This document shows positions 54,395-64,000 of a stretch of DNA of 64,000 nucleotides, in pieces; the stretch's first letter is position 1, and each line of letters begins with the position of its first letter. This DNA is from Rhizobiaceae bacterium (GTDB lineage: Bacteria > Pseudomonadota > Alphaproteobacteria > Rhizobiales > Rhizobiaceae), in NCBI GenBank assembly GCA_029212415.1, contig JARGOF010000011.1, forward strand, positions 62,001 to 126,000, written 5' to 3'. The notes beneath the pieces are model-generated. The model saw only the letters and a list, made by a program, of their open reading frames with translations, ran no database searches and had not been told where the DNA came from. Position numbers and translations under genes: made by a program.

Positions 54395-55489
54395 ATGGCG
54401 ACGCTCAAATTGAACAATCTGCGTAAGAGCTTTGGTTCCGTCGATATTATCAAAGGTGTCGACCTGGAAATCGAAGACGGCGAATTCATTGTGTTCATTG
54501 GTCCGTCCGGATGTGGCAAATCTACACTTTTGCGCATGGTTTCCGGACTTGAAGAGGTGACATCCGGAGACATCTGGCTGGACGGTGAAAGGGTCAATGA
54601 CCATACGCCCTTTGAGCGCGGCGTTGCGATGGTCTTTCAATCCTATGCGCTTTACCCCCACATGACAGTTGCCCAAAATATGGGTTTCCCATTGAAGATG
54701 GCAGATGCCAGCGCAGATGAGATCGAACGCAAGGTCAGGTCAACAGCGGAAATCCTGCAATTGGGACACCTGCTGGATCGGCGGCCCGACCAGCTCTCTG
54801 GCGGTCAGAAGCAGCGTGTTGCCATGGGGCGCACAATCGTGCGCGATCCAAAATTGTTTCTGTTTGACGAACCGCTTTCCAATCTTGATGCTGATTTGCG
54901 CATTGAGATGCGGGTGGAAATCGAGAAGCTGCACAAACGCCTCGCATCCACCATGATCTACGTGACCCATGATCAGGTTGAAGCCATGACCCTGGCAGAC
55001 CGCATCGTTGTTCTGAAAGATGGATTGATTGAGCAGATTGGTGCGCCGCTTGATCTGTACGAACGCCCGGCAAACACATTTGTCGCAAGTTTTCTGGGTG
55101 CACCCAAAATCAATTTTCTCGATGCGACACTGCTTGATAGTGACGTAAATTCATCAAAACTCGCGCTTTCGGACGGAAGTCAGATCGCTCTCCCAATCGC
55201 CGTTGATCCATCCTCCCAAGGGCAATCAATGAAGATCGGTATTCGTCCAGAAGATCTGGTGCTGGGAGAGGGGGATTTCACCGTTCCTTTCCAAATGGAA
55301 CTGCATGAACGGCTTGGCCCCACGTCGTATCTTCATGGTCTGTGTGCTGGAAATCCCATCATTGCAGAGCACCGACGCCGCGGCAATGTAGACCCTGAAG
55401 AAGCCCGCAGCCTTGGTGTTGATGCCGCGCAGGTGCATCTCTTCGATGACGCAGGCGTTTCAGTCAAGATGACGTTGGGTGCCGCATGA
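54395..55489 (+). CDS. Sugar ABC transporter ATP-binding protein (UgpC family, operon 2)
   Basis: A 364-residue ATPase: Walker A GPSGCGKST, VFQSYALYPHM, LSGGQKQRVA, LFLFDEPLSNLD, VTHDQVEAM and a C-terminal regulatory domain with GIRPEDLVLG. GGAGGAA precedes the start at 54395. It overlaps the first permease gene by ATGA and energises the importer of the apiose-type operon. Confidence 0.92.
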   Translation: MATLKLNNLRKSFGSVDIIKGVDLEIEDGEFIVFIGPSGCGKSTLLRMVSGLEEVTSGDIWLDGERVNDHTPFERGVAMVFQSYALYPHMTVAQNMGFPLKMADASADEIERKVRSTAEILQLGHLLDRRPDQLSGGQKQRVAMGRTIVRDPKLFLFDEPLSNLDADLRIEMRVEIEKLHKRLASTMIYVTHDQVEAMTLADRIVVLKDGLIEQIGAPLDLYERPANTFVASFLGAPKINFLDATLLDSDVNSSKLALSDGSQIALPIAVDPSSQGQSMKIGIRPEDLVLGEGDFTVPFQMELHERLGPTSYLHGLCAGNPIIAEHRRRGNVDPEEARSLGVDAAQVHLFDDAGVSVKMTLGAA

Positions 55490-56379
55490 CCAGAAATCCT
55501 CAAACCGCGAATGCTGTTACCAGAGCTGTGCCTCGATCCCGACGGGCACTACGCAACCGTATCCGCAAAGCCGTGCCCTGGGCCGTGATTTCCGCCTTTT
55601 TGATCTTTGCGCTCTTCCCGGTCTATTGGATCATTCTGATCGCCTTTCGTCCGCGGGATGATATTTTTCAGTTTCCTGCGGCACTCATGCCTTCAAATCT
55701 AAGCCTCGATAACATTCGTTATGTCTGGTTTGGAACGCAAACCAACGATCCGGTCATCGGGTTTCTTGGCACAAGCCTCGTCATATCCGTGACGGCGAGT
55801 GTGATTGCATTGGCTTTTGGTGTCTGCTGCGCCTATGCGCTGGGCCGTTTTCGCATCGGCGGAAAATTCCTGTCCATGTGGATTCTCTCGCAGCGTTTTT
55901 TGCCACCCATTGCCCTGGTGGTTCCGCTGTATCTGATGTTCAGGCAACTGGGATTGCTCGACACCTATACGGGGCTGATTATCCTCTATGCAACCTTCAC
56001 CATACCGATCGTGGTCTGGTTGATGCTGGGCTACGTCGAAAGTGCACCGCCCGAGTTGGAAGAAGCTGCCTATGTGGACGGTGCCGGCTATTGGACCGCC
56101 TTCGTGCGTGTTGCCCTGCCAGTGCTCAAACCAGGCCTGTCGGTGGCAGCTGTCTTCACCTTCATTTTCATCTGGAATGAATATGTGCTGGCCTACCAGC
56201 TGGCGGGCGACGATGTGGCGACAATCACGGTCTACTTGCCGCGGTTGCGCAGCGCCATCGCCGAACTTTACGGGGAGATCGCCGCCGCATCACTTCTGTC
56301 GGTTCTTCCGGCAATCCTGTTTGCCGGTGTGATGCAGCGCTTTCTTGTCCGGGGCCTTGCCTTCGGCGGTTTGAAATAG
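55486..56379 (+). CDS. Carbohydrate ABC transporter permease (MalG family, operon 2)
   Basis: A 297-residue permease with an extra basic N-terminal tail, six hydrophobic segments and EAA loop EEAAYVDGAGYWTAFVRV. Here the MalG-type gene precedes the MalF-type gene, the reverse of operon 1. Translationally coupled to the ATPase gene. Confidence 0.91.
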   Translation: MTRNPQTANAVTRAVPRSRRALRNRIRKAVPWAVISAFLIFALFPVYWIILIAFRPRDDIFQFPAALMPSNLSLDNIRYVWFGTQTNDPVIGFLGTSLVISVTASVIALAFGVCCAYALGRFRIGGKFLSMWILSQRFLPPIALVVPLYLMFRQLGLLDTYTGLIILYATFTIPIVVWLMLGYVESAPPELEEAAYVDGAGYWTAFVRVALPVLKPGLSVAAVFTFIFIWNEYVLAYQLAGDDVATITVYLPRLRSAIAELYGEIAAASLLSVLPAILFAGVMQRFLVRGLAFGGLK

Positions 56380-56388
56380 GAGCACGTC

Positions 56389-57264
56389 ATGCGTGGAGAA
56401 AAACGATTTGCCTGGGCCATGGCTGCTCCCTCGATCATCGCACTGGTTGCGCTTGGTATTGTGCCGCTTGTCTGGATGCTGTGGACCGCTTTCCAGGCGT
56501 TTTCGCCCAACCCAACCTTGCCGCCGCAATTTGTCGGTCTGGACAATTTTGACAGCCTGGTGAGCGACCCGCAGTTTCTGGGGTCGCTGAAGATCACCGC
56601 CATGGTCCTTGTTGCAGCGCTCTTCCTGCAACTCGTCTTCGGTTTTGCACTGGCGCTGGCACTCTATTCGATCGAGACCGGCAGGGCACTGGTTGTCAGC
56701 CTGCTGCTTATTCCCACGGCAATTGCCCCGATTGTCGCCGGTATCGTCTGGTGGATGCTGTTTAACGCGCGGTTTGGCGCCATCAATTCGATTCTGCTTC
56801 AATGGTTTGGCGTCGATCCAATCAATTGGACAATTGAGATGCCAACCGCTTTGATCGCTATCGTCATTGCCGTGGTCTGGCAATGGACACCCTTTGTCGC
56901 CATCATTCTTTTGGGTGGACTGACCACCATTCCGCGCGATGTGCTGGATGCGGCGCGCATCGATGGCGCACCCGCACGGCGTGTCTTGCGCTACATCATC
57001 TTGCCGATGATGCGTCCGTTTTTTCTGGTCGTTGGACTTTTGATGATCATCGAAATTGTCCGGCTCTACGAATTGCCATTTTTCATTACACAGGGAGGAC
57101 CGGGCAATGAAACCGTTGTGGCCGGAGTCTATCTGTTCAAGCTGGCATTCAGTTTTTTCGATCTTGGACGGGCATCGATGATGTCGGTCTTCCTGGTTAT
57201 CTCACTATCGGTCGTGGCAGCGCTCTACATGAGGCTGGTAGCCGACAGAAAGGCTTCGGTATGA
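56389..57264 (+). CDS. Sugar ABC transporter permease (MalF family, operon 2)
   Basis: A 291-residue permease with six hydrophobic segments and EAA loop LDAARIDGAPARRVLRYI. An AGGAGC lies ahead of the start, nine bases after the MalG-type stop. Its stop overlaps the Dabb gene by ATGA. Confidence 0.91.
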   Translation: MRGEKRFAWAMAAPSIIALVALGIVPLVWMLWTAFQAFSPNPTLPPQFVGLDNFDSLVSDPQFLGSLKITAMVLVAALFLQLVFGFALALALYSIETGRALVVSLLLIPTAIAPIVAGIVWWMLFNARFGAINSILLQWFGVDPINWTIEMPTALIAIVIAVVWQWTPFVAIILLGGLTTIPRDVLDAARIDGAPARRVLRYIILPMMRPFFLVVGLLMIIEIVRLYELPFFITQGGPGNETVVAGVYLFKLAFSFFDLGRASMMSVFLVISLSVVAALYMRLVADRKASV

Positions 57265-57575
57265 TCCGTCACGTCGCTATCTTCCGTTTCAGCAACGAAA
57301 TGCCCGAGAAAATCCTGGATGCTCTGCTGCAGCGTTTCTGTAACCTCAAAGGCACTGTTGCGGGGCTGCTATCGGTTCACGTTGGCACGAATTGCAGCCC
57401 TGAGGCGCTGGACAAGGGCTTTCGCCACGGGATTATCATGGATTTTGAAAGTATCGGGGATCTGAAACAATATCTCTCACACCCGCTGCATGTGCCGATC
57501 GCAGAGGACCTCATCAAATGTCTGGCAACAGGCCTGGCTGATGACATAGTGGTCTTCGATCTGGAGATCGGATAA
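57261..57575 (+). CDS. Dabb (stress-responsive A/B barrel) domain protein
   Basis: A 104-residue dimeric ferredoxin-fold protein opening with IRHVAIFRF and ending in a strand VVFDLEI, as Dabb proteins do; the HPLHVP segment near 75 holds the usual conserved histidines. Members act as small cyclases, hydrolases or unknown partners. It closes the apiose-type operon, coupled by ATGA, and might act on a lactone or sugar anomer, but there is no direct evidence. Confidence 0.82.
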   Translation: MIRHVAIFRFSNEMPEKILDALLQRFCNLKGTVAGLLSVHVGTNCSPEALDKGFRHGIIMDFESIGDLKQYLSHPLHVPIAEDLIKCLATGLADDIVVFDLEIG

Positions 57576-57697
57576 ATTGCTCAAGAGTCAGGCTTGTGAA
57601 AGGTTCTAGGCCTTGTCGCGTAGACGTGTCGAGGAAAGCGAATAGGGCCGACTGGACCGCCTGGCGGCCGTCAAGTGACCCCTATAGGTAAAAACAA

Positions 57698-58708
57698 CTA
57701 AAACCCCGGCCCAAGAAACCACAGGCCAGCGAAAATGAAGGCTGCAAGAAATACGGTTTCCGAGACCAGCAGCCCGATGGCAGGCAGGCCCACTTTCAAG
57801 GTTTCACGCAGCGACGTTTTCATCCCGACGCCTGCAATGGCAGTCAAAAGAGCCCATCTGGACACAGTCGCCGCCATTTCGCTGATTTCGTCTGGAACAA
57901 GGCCGAAAGATTTGGCGGTTGCAAAGACGATGAATACAGCGACAAAGGCCGGCAGCAGAGGTGGCCGTTTGGAAAGATCATCAGAAGAACGCCCCGTCGC
58001 GCGAACCACGATCGATGCGACCAAGACAATCGGCGCCAGCATGGCGACCCTGAGCAGTTTCACGAAAGTTGCGACTTCGCCAGCCTCGTCGGAAATTGAA
58101 AAGCCCGCGCCGACCACCTGAGCGACGTCGTGGATCGTCGCTCCGATAAAGATGCCTGCGGAATGATTATCCATCCCGATATCCGATATGCCGATCGGGT
58201 AGAGGATCATTGCAAGGGTCGAAAGCAGGGTTACGCCTACAACCGTGAACACAAGTCGCTGTTCGGATTTGTCATCCTTGGGCAGGATGGCAGCAATCGC
58301 CATTGCCGCCGATGCCCCGCAGATCGCCACGGCACCTGCCGACAAAAAAGAGAACCGACGGCGAAATCCAAAGAACCGTCCTACAAGCATGCCAAAGGCG
58401 ATGGTGAGGATGACCCCGCCGATGACCATGCCGACAATCGGCCAGCCCAGCTCCTGGGTCATGCCAAGACTGATCCGCAGTCCCAGCAGGGCAACCCCGA
58501 AACGCAAGACCGTACGGGCCGAAAAGGCGATGCCTTCGACGCAACGGCCTTCTTCCGACAGAAAGTTCAATGCTATGCCAAACAGCAAGGCCATGAGCAT
58601 TGCCGGTGCGCCGTAGTGTTCGGCTATGAATTGTCCGGCCAGAGCGATAAGGGCAGCGACAAGAAAGCCGGGAAATATTGCGTGAAGCTTTGATTGCAAT
58701 TGTTGCAT
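57698..58708 (-). CDS. suyZ: YeiH/UPF0324 family permease, probable sulfite/sulfate exporter
   Basis: A 336-residue membrane protein with about ten hydrophobic segments and the family blocks GAPAMLMALLFGIALNF, GAVAICGASAAMAIA and ATIHDVAQVVGAG. UPF0324 (PSE family) proteins are encoded with sulfonate-degrading lyases (SuyZ, CuyZ) and are thought to export the released sulfite or sulfate. It is the last gene of the DHPS operon, 25 bases behind comC. Confidence 0.82.
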   Translation of the reverse strand: MQQLQSKLHAIFPGFLVAALIALAGQFIAEHYGAPAMLMALLFGIALNFLSEEGRCVEGIAFSARTVLRFGVALLGLRISLGMTQELGWPIVGMVIGGVILTIAFGMLVGRFFGFRRRFSFLSAGAVAICGASAAMAIAAILPKDDKSEQRLVFTVVGVTLLSTLAMILYPIGISDIGMDNHSAGIFIGATIHDVAQVVGAGFSISDEAGEVATFVKLLRVAMLAPIVLVASIVVRATGRSSDDLSKRPPLLPAFVAVFIVFATAKSFGLVPDEISEMAATVSRWALLTAIAGVGMKTSLRETLKVGLPAIGLLVSETVFLAAFIFAGLWFLGPGF

Positions 58709-58733
58709 TTTGTTCCTTTCCGGCGTGCGGCGA

Positions 58734-59741
58734 TCATGTCACCAGCATCGCGCGGATGTCTGTCAGATAGTGTGCGGGCACCAGCAGCCCATTCTTGTGC
58801 GCGTCGTCGCGTGCCTTCAGGCGCCGCTCGCCTGGCAGGCGTGTGCCCTCCAGAGCGCTGATATGCGCAAGCAGGCTTTCAAGACGCATCAGGAAGCCGT
58901 CGCGCCGTCTGGATGGATCAATGGCAATAAGCAGCTGACCGACAGCTGGCGGTGGCCCGTCTGCGGTAAAGAAGGAGCTGGCCTCGTGGCTGAACTGGCT
59001 TCCGGTAAGGGCGGCTGCCAATATCTCAACCATCAGTGCAAGTGATGTGCCTTTGGCATCGCCAATGGGCAACATTGTTCCCTCCAGTGCCGCCTGAGGG
59101 TCCGTTGTCGGCTGACCGGAGGCATCAAGCGCCCAATCCGGGGGAATGGAGGTGCCGGATTTCCTGGCATGCATGACTTTTCCGCGTGCGACCCTTGAGA
59201 GCGAAAGGTCGATCACCAGAGCAGGGGCATCCTGCCGTGGAGCGGCAAAGGCGATCGGATTTGTACCAAAAACCGGCACGTTTGATCCCCAGGGTGCAAT
59301 GGCCTTTGGCCCGTTGACCATCATCAGTCCGATCATGCCGGCATCGGCCACTTTCTCGACATGATAGGCAAGGGACCCGCAATGGTGGGAATTGAAAACC
59401 GACATCAGGGCCATGCCATGCTGCCCGGCGGTTTGAATACCCTGCGCAATGGATTCATCAAGAGCGGGATAGGCAAGTCCGTAGTCGGCGTTGGTCCTGA
59501 CGGCCGTGTCATTTTCTTTCGCGCTCGAGATCCGGGCATTCCGGTTGATCTTGCCGCTGCGGATCTGCGCAATATAGTCACCCGCCCGGGAAAATCCGTG
59601 TCCCGATTGCCCTTCGGCCTCGGCGGCAACCAGTGCACTTGAAACCGAGCGTGCAGCCGTCTCACTGATTCCACTTGTCAGAAAGGCCCGGTAGAGCAGC
59701 AGTTCGCATTCAGCGATGCTGATACGTTCAACATTTTCCAT
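58734..59741 (-). CDS. comC: Malate/lactate dehydrogenase family protein, (R)-sulfolactate dehydrogenase-like
   Basis: A 335-residue member of the LDH2/MDG family with GHGFSRAGDYI, the catalytic His in NSHHCGSLAYH, and the NAD-binding FGTNPIAFAAP. In sulfonate degraders ComC/SlcD interconverts (R)-sulfolactate and sulfopyruvate. The start is taken as 59741 (MENVERIS); 16 more codons are open upstream but lack support. Its place behind suyAB supports the sulfolactate role. The partner SlcC for the S-enantiomer is not in the window. Confidence 0.78.
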   Translation of the reverse strand: MENVERISIAECELLLYRAFLTSGISETAARSVSSALVAAEAEGQSGHGFSRAGDYIAQIRSGKINRNARISSAKENDTAVRTNADYGLAYPALDESIAQGIQTAGQHGMALMSVFNSHHCGSLAYHVEKVADAGMIGLMMVNGPKAIAPWGSNVPVFGTNPIAFAAPRQDAPALVIDLSLSRVARGKVMHARKSGTSIPPDWALDASGQPTTDPQAALEGTMLPIGDAKGTSLALMVEILAAALTGSQFSHEASSFFTADGPPPAVGQLLIAIDPSRRRDGFLMRLESLLAHISALEGTRLPGERRLKARDDAHKNGLLVPAHYLTDIRAMLVT

Positions 59742-59798
59742 GACGTTCCATTGTTCGGAGAGGGTGGCCACCTTGAAGATGGCCACCATGAAGGAAAA

Positions 59799-60977
59799 TC
59801 AGGCGCTTCGATAGTACTTGGTCATCGAAAATTCACGGTGACCCAGAGCTTCGGCGGCTGTGTTGCGACCGTTCGCCGTGCGGCATATCATTTCGATCAG
59901 TTCGTCGCCGGCCTGATCAATCGTCATGTCACGACGCAGAATGCCCGAAACGTCCACATCAACGTGTTCGCTCATGGTGCGCACTGTCCGCGGGTTCGCC
60001 GTGATCTTGATCACAGGCACAATCGGATTGCCGATCACGTTGCCCTGACCCGTCGGGAAGGTGTGCAGAACGTAACCACCGGCGGCCATCAATGTCACAC
60101 ATTCAGCCGCAGCCGAAGACGAGTCCATGAAGTAAAGACCCTTGCCCGATTGCGGTGCTTCTGCCGGCTCCAGAATATCGATGTACTGTGAGGTGCGGCC
60201 GATCTTTTCCAGATTGCCGAGCGCCTTTTCCTCAATCGTCGTCAAGCCGCCTTCGATATTGCCTTTGGTTGGCTGGCTATCGGAAAGGTCGTCTGTCTGA
60301 TTCGCAAAGATCACCTCTTCCGAATAGGCCTTCCACATCTTGTACCAGCGCTCGCCAACCTCTTCGTTGATTGCCCGCTTTTTGCAGATATGTTCCGCAC
60401 CGGTAATTTCCGATGTTTCGCCAAAGCAGCCATAGATGCCGTGCGGCAACAGCTTGTCGTACATATTGCCGACGGTCGGGCAGGACCCCAGACCTGTTGT
60501 CGTGTCGGATTCACCGCATTTGGTCGAGATCCACAGATCGCTGATCGAACATTCCTCACGCTGCAATTCAGATGCATAATGCACCATGTCCTTTGCCGCG
60601 CGCGATGCGTTCATGATGGTTTTCAGATCGCCGTTTTGCTCGATCGAGAAGCCCTCAACAGGCTTTCCGGTCGCCGCAATGCCGTCGACGACCTTTTGCG
60701 TCCAGCCCGGTTCGATGCCGATGACGACAACAGCTGCCACATTGGGGTTGCACCCGGTGCCGATGATGGTGCGAAAGTGCACGTCAAGGTCGATGCCAAA
60801 CTGCAAACGACCATAGGCGTGCGGAATCGCCAGGGTGCCCTTGATGTTGTTTGCAACAGCTTCACAGGCTGCGTTCGAAATATCATCCAGTGGCAGGATC
60901 AACACGTGGTTGCGTACACCAACACGTCCGTTGTCGCGTCTGTAGCCCTGGATCGTCACTTTTGAGAGGTCTGTCAT
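59799..60977 (-). CDS. suyB: (2R)-3-sulfolactate sulfo-lyase, large subunit
   Basis: A 392-residue protein of the altronate/galactarate dehydratase large-subunit family. Seen are [13 protein letters not shown] at the start, [22 protein letters not shown] and the late THPVSVD-like ISANPRTV region; the cysteines may bind a metal centre. With SuyA it splits sulfolactate into pyruvate and sulfite. The start at 60977 is 11 bases behind suyA; the longer frame over suyA is rejected. Confidence 0.88.
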   Translation of the reverse strand: MTDLSKVTIQGYRRDNGRVGVRNHVLILPLDDISNAACEAVANNIKGTLAIPHAYGRLQFGIDLDVHFRTIIGTGCNPNVAAVVVIGIEPGWTQKVVDGIAATGKPVEGFSIEQNGDLKTIMNASRAAKDMVHYASELQREECSISDLWISTKCGESDTTTGLGSCPTVGNMYDKLLPHGIYGCFGETSEITGAEHICKKRAINEEVGERWYKMWKAYSEEVIFANQTDDLSDSQPTKGNIEGGLTTIEEKALGNLEKIGRTSQYIDILEPAEAPQSGKGLYFMDSSSAAAECVTLMAAGGYVLHTFPTGQGNVIGNPIVPVIKITANPRTVRTMSEHVDVDVSGILRRDMTIDQAGDELIEMICRTANGRNTAAEALGHREFSMTKYYRSA

Positions 60978-60988
60978 GGTCGTTATCC

Positions 60989-61279
60989 TTACCAGCGCTT
61001 GGTTTTGCAATTTTGCGTGTGCAGGTGATGGCCTTTTTTGACATCGGCAGTCATGATGCCGATGTCTTCGCCGTATTTGAATACGGTGTCGCCCTTGGCC
61101 AGGTCCTTCAGCGCGATCTTGTGGCCGATGGGGACAGCCTCGAGCGCGGTCAGCCGAAAGGTCGAATTGTCGTGTGTGACACACACAAGCATATCTGTGT
61201 TGGCTTCCAGCCCTTCGACAACAACAACACCAACGCTGTCGCCTTGTTCATGCACCAACAGATGCGGGATTTCAGACAT
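60989..61279 (-). CDS. suyA: (2R)-3-sulfolactate sulfo-lyase, small subunit
   Basis: A 96-residue SAF-domain protein ([30 protein letters not shown]), the separate small subunit of the altronate dehydratase family seen in SuyAB. Pairs with the next gene. Starts directly at the base next to the hpsP stop. Confidence 0.9.
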   Translation of the reverse strand: MSEIPHLLVHEQGDSVGVVVVEGLEANTDMLVCVTHDNSTFRLTALEAVPIGHKIALKDLAKGDTVFKYGEDIGIMTADVKKGHHLHTQNCKTKRW

Positions 61280-62283
61280 TCAAGTCTCCATTTCCAGGTT
61301 AGGTTTGAGAATAATTTTCGGGGAGGCCGTCCTGCCGGCACGTATGTCGGCAAAAGCAGCCAATCCGTCAGACAGCGGGCGGCTTTCTGTCCAATCGAGG
61401 GCGCCCAGACGCCCGTCAAAGATCGCTTGTGCTGTCTGGCGAAAATCTTCGGCAGTATAGGTATAGGTGCCGATAAAGGTAATTTCCTGCAGTGTCATTC
61501 GGCGTATATCAAGGCCGCCTTCGCTCTGGCCCAGACCGATATGTGCGATGACTCCGCCGGGCCGCGCGCGGGCGGAGGCTGTGGCCCGCGTCTCGGCATA
61601 GCCCACACCGTCAATGACGATGTCGAAAAACGTATCTTCGCCGATCGCTGCGGCCTCGCGCGCATCCTGACCGCAATTGTGTTTGAGAAAATCCCGGCGC
61701 AGGCTGTTCGGCTCGACAATGATGACATCCGTGATGCCTTGCGCGGCAAGACTGAGCGCGGCGCCAAGACCGATCGCACCGCCGCCCAGAACAAGGGCGC
61801 GCATGGGCGTGTCCTGTTCAACCAGGATGCGACGGGCCTCCCGCACGGCATGCCAGCCACAGGCGATGGGTTCCGCCAGCGCAGCCTTTGCAAGTGTCAC
61901 ATGATCGGGAACTGTTACAAGATTGCTTTGCGGAATGGCTAGAAGTTCGGCAAAGCCGCCCTGCCGTGGCTCCATCGAGATGATCTGCCGGTCTGGGCAA
62001 ATGTTGTCGCGCCCCGATTTGCAGGCCGCACAGGTTCCACAGGTCACCAAAGGGTTGACCGTGACCCGTTCACCGGCGCGTTGGCCGCCTTGCACGATGC
62101 CCGCCGCTTCATGACCAAGTATCAGTGGTGCGGGGCGGCGTTCGTCATGGCCGAGAAATGCATGCATGTCAGAGCCGCAGATGCCAATGCTTTCAACCCG
62201 GACAATCACCTCGCCGTCGCGCGCAACGGGGTCGGGAACATTTGTATATTCGAGCGTCTCTGGCCCGCTGTAAACAAGTGCCT

Positions 62284-62287
<4 letters not shown>
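61280..62287 (-). CDS. hpsP: Zinc-dependent alcohol dehydrogenase, DHPS 2-dehydrogenase-like
   Basis: A 335-residue medium-chain dehydrogenase: catalytic zinc ligands in GICGSDMHAF and LGHEAAG, structural zinc cysteines in CGTCAACKSGRDNIC, and the NAD-binding GGGAIGLGA. In Cupriavidus and roseobacters HpsP and HpsO oxidize and re-reduce C2 of DHPS to turn the S- into the R-enantiomer. The start at 62287 overlaps the hpsO stop by ATGA. Confidence 0.87.

Positions 62288-64000
<1,713 letters not shown>

Overview
The window reads as a catabolic, transport-rich stretch of an alphaproteobacterial genome, probably a marine Hyphomicrobiales (Rhizobiales) or roseobacter-like bacterium. This is inferred from gene content: three TRAP transporters, two sugar ABC importers, many FadR/HutC-type GntR regulators, and dihydroxypropanesulfonate, methylpentose and apiose-type catabolic genes. 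GC is moderate and genes are densely packed, with many 4-bp ATGA overlaps. I saw no rRNA, tRNA, CRISPR array, prophage or intact insertion sequence.

Layout. (1) 1-8.3 kb, plus strand: an operon with a fumarylacetoacetase-family hydrolase (cut by the window start), a RutE-like nitroreductase, OsmC, a TRAP transporter, an intradiol (hydroxyquinol-type) dioxygenase, malonyl-CoA synthetase and a GntR regulator. (2) 8.3-16.9 kb: L-lactate dehydrogenase, an M20 amidohydrolase, KDG kinase, and a minus-strand operon with rhamnose/fucose mutarotase, a 2-keto-3-deoxy-L-fuconate-type dehydrogenase and a diketo-acid hydrolase, followed by a TPP enzyme and a GST. The expected products, pyruvate and L-lactate, fit the nearby lldD. 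(3) 17.4-20.7 kb: a glycosyltransferase, CelD-type acyltransferase and PIG-L deacetylase triad. (4) 20.8-31.9 kb: TetR, a HisD-family dehydrogenase, a frameshifted D-erythronate-dehydrogenase-like gene, an NmrA-like oxidoreductase, an MFS exporter, a second TRAP system, a GNAT and an AraC/GyrI regulator whose C-terminus is cut by a 19-bp tandem duplication. (5) 32.0-38.7 kb, minus strand: a sugar ABC operon with an apiosidase-like (DUF5060/DUF4038) glycosidase and an aldo/keto reductase. (6) 39.0-47.8 kb: an isochorismatase-family pseudogene, then hyuA-hyuB-TRAP-GntR(UTRA), then a DUF4336 gene. (7) 48.1-57.6 kb: a GntR regulator followed by an apiose-type operon (ApdH-like and ApnO-like enzymes, a RuBisCO-like protein, an ABC importer and a Dabb protein). 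(8) 57.7-64.0 kb, minus strand: hpsN-hpsO-hpsP-suyA-suyB-comC-exporter, which converts 2,3-dihydroxypropane-1-sulfonate to pyruvate plus sulfite and then exports the sulfite. hpsN runs off the window end.

Taken together, the cell appears equipped for algal or plant-derived compounds: sulfoquinovose-derived DHPS, 6-deoxy sugars, branched apiose and aromatics. Most modules pair a high-affinity importer with the enzymes for its presumed substrate. Four of the five solute-binding-protein genes are followed directly by a strong hairpin before the permease or ATPase genes. Three genes carry visible recent damage: a T-tract frameshift, a 19-bp duplication, and a frameshifted and truncated isochorismatase gene.
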